Assembly (NCBI GenBank): GCA_905331475.1
Contig: CAJNYU010000501.1
Coordinates: 141,081 to 205,080 of the forward strand
Reading direction: 5' to 3'
DNA length: 64,000 bases
Source: Rotaria socialis
Taxonomy: Eukaryota > Rotifera > Eurotatoria > Philodinida > Philodinidae
In this document: piece after piece, positions 49,301 through 62,192 of the stretch
Numbering within the stretch: the stretch's first letter is position 1
Layout: every line of letters begins with the position of its first letter
Position numbers and translations under genes: made by a program
The notes under the pieces: generated by a model
What the model was told of the DNA's origin: nothing
Databases searched by the model: none
What the model saw: the letters and a program-made list of their open reading frames with translations, nothing else

Positions 49301-52300
49301 CAAGTAATTTTCGTTCAATAGCTTTATCTAGAAAACACATCAATGATATTCTAAAAGTTTTCTTGTTGTTTTTTTTTTCTAATTATTTACCCAGTGGAAT
49401 TTTAACACCATATTTTCTGTCATGATAGACACCCTGTGCATAGTTAAGAATACCAACAGCTTGAGCTTCTAAACCGCCGATTTTCTCTGCTGAATCGCTA
49501 TCGATTGCAACACTTTTAACAATAAATTTTTTAATTATTTCTTGTACTGATGATGTCATCATTTCTGTATCTTCTTTTGTTTCAACAATTGTTGCATAAA
49601 CTAAACCTTCATTTATTGCTTCGGCCAGTTCATATTGAGCGTTTGTAACTAAATCTCGATAACTGCCTATAAAGAAAAATATTATTTTATTAAAAAAATC
49701 CATAAATGATGAAAATTTTGTTTTCCCTCTAAAGGTTAATTAATAATAAAAAAAAGGAACATAAAATATAAACAGTGCTCACATCATCCCCACATATAGG
49801 CGCACATAGACATGCGTTTAAATTTCAAAAATGATATACATTTATATCGGATGGATATTTGTCTCTTTCTTGTCGTTAGTATGATCGATAGAAGTGAAAG
49901 GTAATCTTTTCCTTTTTGTGCATAGAAAATCAAGACAAAAACACGGAACTAGTTTCAAGTTAACGTTTTCTTATACTTTCAAAAATTCAGTTCAATTCTT
50001 CTTCATTTTGAAGTTTATTTTAAGCTGAATGGAATGCTTCACTATGCAATGAAATCTATCGTTTTGAATAATCTGTAGAATATCTTAATGGTTTTAGATT
50101 AGAAGGATGTGTTGTTGTTGAGATATCGAATGTTGAAAACACTAGACTTCCTTGTGTGACATAATTGCTTTTGGAAATTTAATATCTTAAGAATAACACA
50201 TCATTACCGGTTGACATTCTCAAATTTACGAGACTAATTTTTTAGGCGAAATTTCGTCGTGAGATATTTTTCCCCTCGAAGATAAAGGCTTCATTAAATT
50301 TAGTAATTATATGAAGCGAACTTTTCTCATAAGTAAAACAAAAACATTTCTATGACTCAATTCTATTTTGTATATTATCCGTCGTTAGCGAAAAAAGAGG
50401 AAAACGACATTAAAACATGAAATAATTGTTCCGTGTTTTATCAATGAAGGAAATTTAAATAGGACACCTGTATCATTATCAATTGGTGTTTATGTGTATG
50501 TAAATTCACGTGCAATTTCTACACGTTTAAGTGCACAGTTTTTTTTTCTTCTGTTTATCTTATTATAAACAAGACCAAACAAAAGTATAATGACAATCAC
50601 CGAAAGTGATCTTTTTCCTAAAGATCAAATAAACAATAAAAAATCCCATAATACTGTGATATCGATCTTGTCTTATTTCTATCGTTTCAAATGGGATGTG
50701 CAATATATGTATATGCATATATAAGTTTTATTACCACAATAAAGCAATAAAAATAAAATAAACGCGATAACCTACTGATATCCATATTGATTTTTTGTAC
50801 TATTATTATTAATCAAATAGAAATAGTGAAAAGAGGATAACGACCTTTTTTATGCTTTTTTTTTTGTTCCTTACCTGTCTCTTTATCAAGGATGCCCAAG
50901 TCAATAGCTTCTGATACTTTTATTTCTTTTTGTGTTAATGGATGTATCACTGATGTAATAACATATGTTGCTGTTTTAGTTGCTATTGTCAATTCATCTT
51001 CATCAATAGAAATGATTGACGGAGGTCTGACGCTATTATCGGATGACGAATCATCATCTGTACAACGGATGTAACTAGCTTGTATAGCATCATAGATTGT
51101 CATCACATCATTTGTATCAAATTTACGGTATTCATTTTGTTGTATATCTAATATGCCTTGTCGTAATGCATCGCGTGGAAGAATTTTTTTCATGTGAACT
51201 GTATCATAGACCCATTTAATAACATAGGGCTGCCCATTGATTGTGACCGTGATCGAATCACTTACCGAACCGTATTCAGTTGCGCCAACAAATTTCAAAT
51301 GTATTGCCTCGTGTAATGATACTTGAGAATTATTGTAAGGATTTATGTAACGGCCAGTTTTAGCATCTAACATATGTTTAGTTATGGCTTGTCGAGGAAA
51401 TATACGACGTTTTGTTGATGAATCTAATACCCAATGTATCATATAATCGATGCCATCAACACGTATTGGTAATGATGCTGTATCTGGTTCAATACCCATA
51501 TAACCCAATTCAACAGCTTTTTCAAATGAATACGATTGACGATTTAATTTTTCGTCAAAGAATAAACGCTGTTTGGTGTCAACTAAACTACGTTGATAGG
51601 CATTTTGTAAAGGTAAACGATCGCCGGTTGCTGTATTCATAACCCAAACAACACGATAGGGTTGATTATTCACCATCATTATACAATGCCATTGTTCCCA
51701 TTCTTCTTCACTCCATGATTGTTGTTGTTCATCGTGAATATCATCGGGACGTGGTGTTGGTTTGGAACGATGATCAATTTCTTCTATATATTCTTTTTTA
51801 ATCGTTGATGTATGTTGAGCAGGACGTGGCGGAACTGGTGGTTGAGGACGTGGTGGATGAATAACATGGAACTAGAAAATAGAATAAATATTAAGTTTAA
51901 CTTTTGTTTTTCTATTGAACTTAGAAAAAAAGGCTTCAATCATATACCTCATGTTCACGACTTGTTTCATCAATAATAATTTGATGTGTGGATGGTTGTG
52001 GTTTAATTCGATCACTATCAATAATAATTTCTTTATGAATAATTTGTTTTTCTTCTTTGATGTCAACAGTTCCTTTTCGATTTTTATTTCTATCATCGTC
52101 AATAATAACTTCTTCAATATAACGTTGTTTGGGTCTTTCACTTGAACGTCCACGATTAATATAAACTTCTTTATCAATAACATTTGTTGTATGTTGTTCA
52201 ATAGTTTCTTCTGTTGTTGTATGATGATGTCGTCGATGTTTTGGTACACGTTGAACAGATTCAATTTCAATAATATCTTTTTCACGTTGTACAAGGTGTG

Positions 52301-55300
52301 ACGTAGGTGGACGTACTGTTGGAGTTTGAGATTCAATACGTATTGATACATTCGAACGTGTATTTGCCGTACTTATCTGTGATGATACAGCTTGTACTTG
52401 TATGAAACCACGTTTAACAGCATCACCAATATTTATCTCATCGCCTGTTATTGGATGTATATAAACACCTTTTCTACCATCAAATAATTTTTGTTCAGTA
52501 GCTAAATTAAAATTAAGAAGAAATTAATTTGAAGAAAAAAAAATATTAACTGCCATTAATTACCCTCTTGAAGATTATAAATTCTCTCGGTACGAATATC
52601 GGTTACATTTGTTATTAAATAGAATGTTTGTTGACGTTGATCACCAATAAATGATGATGGTTTTTGATCCGATAATCTACCTATAATAAAACCTTGTTCA
52701 TATGCTTCCATTAAACTCATCTGACGTTGTTTAACTGGATGATGATAAGCTGTTACAGTTGAATTAAGTAAACCTGATTGTATAGCCTCAGTTATGCCTA
52801 AACGACGGTTTGTTATTGGATCAACAACTTGTTCAATAATTAAATATTTAACATATTTAGCATTTTGATCGATTAGTTCCGTAAATATTAAGCCTTTTTC
52901 AATGGCAACACTTATCGGAAGATTTTCACCTGTAATACTATTCACATAAAATCCTTTAGCATGATCAATTATTCCTTCATCAATGGCTATTAGGCAAAAT
53001 AAAATATTATGGTAAAAATAAAATATTTTATTCTATTTTACCTTGTCTTATTGGGATTTCTTTACGTGTTCTTGGATGAATTGCACTTTTAAGCGTGTAC
53101 GTTTTTGTTTCTTTAACTGTTCCACGTTTAATATTTGTCGTGCCAATTGTTTCTTGTCCATTAGCTGTTGTTGTTGTTGATGACAATGAAGATCCTTCAA
53201 CGGGTAATGGTTGTGCACGTATGTGTCCTTGTGCAATTGCTTCTGATATAGAAAATATTTCATTTGTTTTTCTATTTATATATTGCCCATTTTGTTTGTC
53301 TAATATTCCTAAACGTATAGCTTCTTGAACGGACAATTCTTTATTATTAATATAATCACGAACACCTAATAAATGATATGAACGTGTTTCACGTATCAAT
53401 GATGTTGATATAACATATTTATCATTATGTTGATTTGCACTTGAATGCGATGTTTGCGGTTCAACAATAATGAAATTTTTATTCATGGCATCATCAATGG
53501 ATATAGATTCTTGTGTTAAATTATTTATAAATAAACCATGATATGGATCAAGAATTTTTTTGCGTATAGCAGTATTTGGATCGATAAATGTATTTGCACA
53601 ATGATCAAATACACTTGATATAATTAGAGATTCAGTTTTCGATATAATATTATAGGATTGTGGATCACCAAGCTTAAGTATGCCCATTTTGAGTGCATCA
53701 GCTAATGTTAAGTGTTGATTTCTAGCACGATCAACTATATGATGATCGTTTACGGTTATTAAACCGCGAGAATAGGCTTCACGTAAATCGTAATTACTAA
53801 AATAAGCGAAAGGATATCATTTTCTTTTTTCTGTGGTTTTGTTATTATTATTTATTATTTGATGGACTGAGACAAAAAATAGGATGAGAACAATGTATGT
53901 ATATATATATATATATATATGATACAGCTCTGTTAATGTGTCAAATTTGATTCATTTTCATTCTAATTTATACGACAACATACTCTGAGCAAGGTGAGAT
54001 ATGATCAGTGGGCTGTTTTAAATTTGTCTGGGTAAACATTTAGATAAAGATCTCTATTGATAATAAGAAGAAAAACAAAAACGTCTTTAAAAAGAAAGAA
54101 CGAAACTTCTATTAAATTTCATTCATCAATATAAATTACTATTTTAATTGCTTTTTCCTTTCTCTCGTCGCCACAACTAGATATATGTAGATGTATAAAG
54201 GACACAAACAAAGACAATATGTGCGCATAAATAAACTGAATGAAGGCTTTTCTTTCTTCGTGTCAAGAAAAAATATTAGTCAAATGTAAAGCCTCAATTT
54301 CTTTTTTCCTTTCGTTTGGTTTGTTTTGCTTACCGTTGCTCAAGCGTATCGATAATGTAGGCGCTATGTGCGTCTAGGATATTTGTATCTATCGCCTCTT
54401 TTAATGTAATTGGCTTGCTTGTGTTAATAGCAGTTATGCAAGAGTCTGTACCAACAGGCGAAGGATGATTATTCGTCGACACTGACGATGCAAGAAGATT
54501 TTTGTTGTCGGTTGTGGTAATAGTCGTATGTGGCGGCGATGATGAAGAAGAGAAATGAGTGTGAGAATGGCGATGTTGATCGGGCGATAATAATTGAGAG
54601 GAAGAAAAAGAAGACGAAGAAAGAACGAATGGTAAAGGAGAAAAAAGGCCCGTTGACAAATCGAGATGTTTGCTATTGACCGCATCAACAAACGAGAGAT
54701 TTTTACGTTGTGCCATTTCATTCAGTTTGGTACTCGATACAACAATATTACTATTCGTTGTTGATGTTGTTCCTGGTTGCTTTTGTATTATAAATCTCAC
54801 TTTCTTATTATTTGTTGAATCATTTTGTGTTGATGGTATCAAGTAAGTTGTTTCAAATGAAACGGAACCGTCTAATGACGATGAGGGAGCTGGATAGGAA
54901 TGATGATCAACAGTTGTCTTTCCACGTGTCACGTCAATAAAACCTAAGAAACAAAAAAAGAGACAACAGCTTGCATGACATCATCATGAATCTATATATA
55001 TATATATATTTCTATAAAGCAAGAAAAAGGAAAATGTACGGCATGTTTGTTCGTCATTTGAAATTTTTTACTTCTGATATGAGACATCGGTGTTCTATTT
55101 AAAACTAAGTAGAATAAGGAAGTAAACAGATGACGTAGAAAGAAAAAAAAGGAGATATGAAATTTGAAATTGAAAGAATCTCCATGAGTAAAACGAAATC
55201 GAAAAGTATGAACACGTACAAAAAAAAAATTCGATTGATTATATATTTCTATCATGCTCGTTCTCTCTGACTATATATAGATATATGCATATACTCATAT

Positions 55301-55479
55301 TAATGTATTTTACTATCGTTCTTTCTCTCCCTCTCTCTTCTTAACACAAAATAACTAAACTAGCTGGCTCAGCGCCATTCATATATACATATACACGACA
55401 AACGAAGAGAAAAGAGATTAGATCTTCGTTAATATCGTGATAGTACATCTATCTCATTATAGACCTTGGCTCATCTATC

Positions 55480-55510
<31 letters not shown>

Positions 55511-58500
55511 AGATATATACATGCACACACATATATATATATATATATATATGTATATCTATGGATGTGTGTGTGTGTCTGTCTGTGTGTGTGTGACGAT
55601 AGTCATGATACACAATAGGTGAGAGGTTGGAGTTTGGCGATATAGTATCAGTCGTAGCACTTTTTTTCTTGTTCTATACTTTTAACGTCACACAAGCGTG
55701 ACCAATAATGAAAAGAAGAAGACAATAATTAGTCGAAAAAAAGAAAAATGAATAGAAAAACTATACAGTGTCGCGCCTGGTTCATCTATTATTAAACTTT
55801 CATTGAACGCATGTCTCATTTTTTTTCTACAATATTCTTTACTATTGGCTAAAAGAGAAATAAATCTACTGTCCTGTCACATGTAGATACGTTAACGAAA
55901 AACGAGAAAATGAAAGAAAACAACTACAAATGTCATACATTGAAAGATAAATTGAAGTGATAATGATTGCTTTTGACAGAGAGAAAAAACTGTGTAATAA
56001 GCAGAGAAAAATATTGAAATGTTGTTGTCGCCATCAGCTATGCTCTGTCAGTTTATCGATCTTCAGAAATCAAAATTAAAATAGTATAAAGCGAATCGTT
56101 TTATAAAAAGAAAGCAGCCGCAAAAAATGTAATTGCTATGCGTCATATTATAATTCAAATGAATACATCGATATTTCTCATGTTAATTTGATACCATGGA
56201 TAGATCAAAATCTTTACTGTACATATAGTATTGGATTAAATGAGTGATAGGAGAAAAGTTCATCGATATATTTCGTACTCTGACACCTGAAATTGAACGA
56301 AACGAGAAAAGAGGATGGCCGATAGTAATGAAACCCTAACACTATTGATATTATTTGACCTTCTTTCAAAATACTTGATTATAAAAAGAAAAAGAAAGAA
56401 AAAAATGTGAGAACATAACTACTTATCATCATGATCGACCTTCCTATACATAAAAGAACAATAGCTTATGTTAACTACTTTCTAGAATCATCGCTACAGA
56501 TTTTTATGAACGACTATAGCTGAATGCATTACATAAATAAGAGAACATATATCATCTGATAAATACCCTATCGATCTACTGTAAGACTTAGTGTATAGAT
56601 GACTGATGTAAGTGCAATCAGTAACAGTTACTAACGGGTTTATCTCTATTACCTGCTTTGTTGTTATTATAATTATTACTCTGTCGATTGTGTTTTGTGG
56701 AAATAGATGAAAGAGGAATTTGTTCTTCATCATCATCATCTGATGACAGAAGATATTGTGGTGCGATGTTATATCGACATGCGATCGTACTACGATAAAG
56801 ATGAACAATGCTTGATGCCGAATCTAATGGAAGATTAATAGTCTAAAACATGGAAACAATAAATCATAAAAATCAAATTAGCATTATTGTTTTAAATAAC
56901 CTGTCCGGTAGCATTAGAATTCTTTACAAATGCCCGTGCATATTCTTCCATGTCCGCCAAAAGGTCGGCATATCGTCTAATAACAAAACAAGTTACCTGT
57001 TGTTGCTTTTTTCTTGTAAATTCAAGGCTAAAAGTATTACCTATCAAATACTTCAACTTTATGTAAAATAGATCGTGTGGCACGTTTTAAATTTGTTGGA
57101 TATTGTCGTCGTATGATTGAGATCGATGCATCAAGATTTGGATGTAATTCACGTAATGATACACGAAAGCGCTTTAAACTTTTGTCATGCATCTACATTA
57201 TGATCGTGGCATGACATAATATTTATCAAAATAAACTTATAAATCTACTAATTCTATACGTGCACAATGCAATAATTAAAACATGCTGAAGCAACAAATT
57301 AAACAATGCAAGCAAACTAAATCAACCTACGCGCTCCTCGATTTTTTTTTCTTTTAAACTGTTGTAACTTTCAGCTTTCAAATTTTAAATAGTATTACCT
57401 TTGTTTCTTCAATAAATTTTACAGCAACATCATTCATATGTTCAATGGGTTGTGCTCGTGAGAGAATTTCATTGAAAATATCCTAAATTTGGTGTTTTTT
57501 TTAGAAAAAAGGAACAATCTTTTTTTTTAAATTTTATTATACCAGAACAGTCTTTCCCAATTGTCGAAGTTTATTCGGATCATTTGGTACTGGTTCAAGT
57601 GTTTGTATACGCTGTTGTATAGTATCGAGTATATGCTCTTCTTGTTGATATAGGGTTTGAAACGATCGACCAGTTTCAAGACATTGAGTAATCGATCGTT
57701 TTCTATACAACAAAAGAAAATCTTAAATTTTCAAATTTACAAAAAGCAAAACTTCAATACAAACCTTTGGTTTATTTCGGAATTGATTTGTTGCCATCTA
57801 GATGCTAATTGTTCACTGATACGAATTAATCTATCATTACCCAATTGTTTACTATGTATGAGAAGTTCTTTAATAGACTTCTCAATTGATTCTAATGGCC
57901 CATCTAGTTCACCAAGATCATCCAATTGACGATGAATATATTGTTCATCGTCGATAAGAGGTGTATGATAAGCTAAACGAGTTTCAAGCTCGGTTACATG
58001 AGATGTAAGATCAGAAACGAGACTTAATGCTGTATCAGCCATATCCAATCTATTGAAAGAAAATAAGAACATTGTATTTTATTGGAGAAATATTTCAGTT
58101 TCTATACTTGTCTGAATATTCTTTGGATGCTGTAAATAGATCTTGTGCATAGTCTGATGTTTGATTGACTAATGAACGTAATTCGTGATGTGACGATGAG
58201 TTGTAGTCTTGTCGAACAAGATTACGAATATCTTTAATACGGCTTGCTTGTGAAAGAAGATCATTTTCAAAGTCCTAGAATAAGACATAAAAAAACGAAA
58301 ACTCATTATTATTTCTGTTTCATAAAAATCAATTATCTAATATCATTCCTCTTCTTCTCGAATGACGCGTGTAGTTATTGGTTGAAAATTTGCGGATGTT
58401 TCAAGTGGGATATGTTTTATTCGTGTAAGCAATATTTTTGGTGGACTTTTTTTTGATACTGGTGGAAGTGATTGGTGACGAATAACTAATGTACTTGAAT

Positions 58501-61500
58501 GAGTATTTTTATCTAAGCGATCTGTTGAACACGTTCGAATTATTGATCGTGTTTCAATATATTTTATATTTGATTGACGCGAAGGATTTACTGATAGTGA
58601 ATTTGAATTTAGACCAGTTTTATTTAGAACTGGACATGAACCGTATTGTTCATGTTCTTTAGTCAGACGTTTTTCATGAAAAGATTCATGTTTCTCCGTA
58701 TGTTGACTTTCTTCTATTTGTTCGTACTGTTGTTGTTGTTGTTGTTGATGATGCCGACGGCGATGTCGATGTGGATATTTGAAATGAATTCGTACATTAA
58801 TACCATGTTCATTAGCAGTAATTATCGGAGGTTTATCTACGACTCGATCTACAGATGAATAACGTACTGGTAAGATTCGATAGTTTGCACTATTACTAGA
58901 AGTTGAAGAAGCAAAACTACTACTTGAAGAAGTTCGTTGAAGATTTGCCATTTGATGTAAATCAATATCCGGTAAAGAATAATCTTTGCCTTTATTTAAA
59001 TTAATTTGAATCGGTACGAATTGGCTTGCCATGCCTGAGGACTTACGGTAATGTTGATGATCAGCAGATGACGTAGAAAATGATCGTTGCATGATTGGGT
59101 TGTGTTAGAAATTAACTAATGAATGCAATGTCCTATAGACATTCACACAAGCATACAGAACTTATGGCGGCAATTGAAGTCAGATACCAATCAAGAGGAA
59201 ATAAAGATCGACGGAAGTTTTTGTATATTCCTGTTATTCTTGTTCGTTAGAATATCTACAACTAGCAGTAATGTCTCCGACAATGCCTATGATATATATC
59301 TATATTCTCGAGTAGTTTTGTTGTTGTTGACAATAACACGCGTCTATTTATGTCTTGTTTTTTTCGCCTTTATTATAGGCCTTAACGGCGATGGTTTATT
59401 TTTTTCTAAGAGACTAGTAACGATAGATGATATATTAGAAGAGGACAAGAAAACTCTCATCTTATCGTAACATCAAAACAATAAATAACTTGACTTGCGT
59501 CGTTGGCCTAGTATTTTTTTTCAAACAAATAACAACTGATTATATCTTTACTGTCATATAATTATCTTATTGGCAGAAGAAAACATATCAAGACTTATTT
59601 ACTTTCAACTGTAAAAGATTTCAGTAACAAAATTAAAAACAAAGTATTTTCTGAAAATAAAAAAAACTAATCGAACCTTGTGTTCTTGATATAGTAGAAG
59701 AAGATCATCGTGTGATGTTGGTAGACCAGTTTGTAATAAACGTGACAAACGCTGTTTAAGTAATTGACTTAGAGTATTTAGATTTTTATTAATTAAACTA
59801 AGTTCATCAACGAGAACAAATGGTTTTGTCTCGTTGTTAATATGTCCGGAATCTATATGCGTAGTAGAATAATTGACATAAGTAAAAATTCAACGATAGA
59901 AACTATAAATAACTAACCAACAACTGTCATATTTGATCGAGTGTGTTGTTGTTGTTGTTGTTGTTGTTGATTGTCACTACTTCGTCTATAATCACCTGTT
60001 ACAATAACATCTAGTTGTTCAATACCAGTTGGTGAATTTGTAAAGAAACTCGACGACTGATTTGAACGACCCTACATAAGATTAATTTAATGCACATATT
60101 CAACAACAACAAAAAAGAAAAGTTCTAACAGATAATATCTCACCAATAGTGAACTTCTTCTTTTTTGTGGGTTACAAATACTCATCGTCAACGAAAAAAA
60201 TTGAATATGTATATGCGATGTCAAAATTGAACGTTCAATGTACAAACAGGAACACAAATGTGCGTAGATGCACGTAAAAAAAAAGCTAAATTAATGATTT
60301 GTCACCTTTATTCTATGTATATACATATTCAATTTTGTTCATCAGGACCTATTTTATTCACATACATTTCCATTAGACATGGATGGTGTTTGATAAGAAA
60401 ATTTTTTTCTCTCCTGTACATTCATGATTTTACATTTAACGCTTGTGCTCGAGTGAGTCTCAAGGATTGATAGAGGTCATTTTCATAATTAATCGAAGGT
60501 AGTGGAGGTAAAAAAGAAAGAAATCCATTCACTTACATTATCTTACTTGAGAATATTCGGTGTACTGTTTTTATACTTTACTGGAGGTCATCTAATCGCT
60601 TGGAAGATCTTCTATTTTAAGAACAAGTTACGCAAATGAACTTCGTCGTTTTAGTTTCTCTCGTATAGAGCAAAATCGATCGATAGAATACAACCTATTG
60701 AGTAATTCAAATGAGTGAGAGAGAGAGAAAGAGGAAAAAAAGCGAATATCGTGTATAGGGATAGTAAACGACAAATTGAATTCTAATGAGCGACTAGTGT
60801 AGACGAGGAAAAATAAATGTTGGACTCGTAAAGAACACGATATTCAGTATAGTGATTTGATGATATAGAAGAAAAAAAGAATGTACACCATTTATTATCG
60901 TCAATTAACGTAAAGCATAGGAGAAAATAAGAATCTGTTTGCATAAGTTGTCTTTTTTTTACACCTATGTATAGTTATATTCTTCACCTGCTTTTTCGAC
61001 GAATGATGATGATGACCACTGATTGTTGTCACCGTTGATGGATCGAGTATTCGTGTTGATGTTGGTGATGAACTTTTCATGATTATGGATGATGGTGGTG
61101 GAGGACTTAATTGTACATGAAGCTTATCAACGCGTAAATTTGATTGATCAATTCTACAATTAATAAAAAAAAATATATTTTTTTAATATTTCCTTGTTTT
61201 TATACCTTTCAAGAGCAATTCTTATTTGTTCATAGGGCAATGATAATGTTCGACAATCATTTAATACATTATCTAATCTAACTTGTATATTATTTAATTG
61301 ATTGATCGTATCAACAACTTCGACCTGTTTTGGCTAAAATAATATCACAGCTACTTAGATTCCCTAAAGACAAAACAAAAGGATTTTCACAAACTTTTGT
61401 TTGAATATATTTTTCAACATTTGTAATATCACGTTCTATTGAATCTAATTCGCCAATAAAATTATCTTTTAATTTTTCATATTGTTGTATAAAATGTTTC

Positions 61501-62160
61501 AAATCATTTTCAACACGATCCATGCTCAATTCTAATTTATTCCATGCTAAATTTATCGAGTCAATATCAGGTTGTAATATTTCACTTAGTTGTAAAGTCT
61601 AAAGAAAATAGTTAAATAAAAGAAAAACAAATTAAAAAGCAAGGCGTCATAATAACGATTGACAATTTTCCTTCATTTATTACTCGTCTAATGCCGAATA
61701 TTACAAAGAATCCTTCGGTAACACAATAAACCTATTTCGAAAGAGTCTAGGCACATTTTCAATGCATACACATCTCTAAATGAGACATTGAGAGTTGAAA
61801 TTATTACCACAGAAGATTCTTGTGAAAGAAAAAAAATACAAGATTTTAACACCTTATTGATTTAGAAATAGTATCGAACAGAAAGTTTTCGTACATCACC
61901 AAGATCAAGACAACATCATATAAACATATACTGTTTTGTACGCTGTCAAAACGTTATGTTGTTTTTTTTGCCCTTCCTCATGAGAACCATTTGTAATATA
62001 TTTTAATTTCAACTGTCCCATTTAGAACAAATATTTTTATATTATGAAAAAATTTATCTGAATTAATTTTTTCATTCTCATTATGCTTTCCATGAGACAA
62101 GACATCATAGAAGAAAAATTGATGATGACCTCAGAAGGACTCTTGTGTCGTTCTATTCTT

Positions 62161-62192
<32 letters not shown>

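Noticed and set aside
55437..55622. Open frame over the TA/TG repeats
   Set aside because: It is a translation of a microsatellite within a spectraplakin intron.
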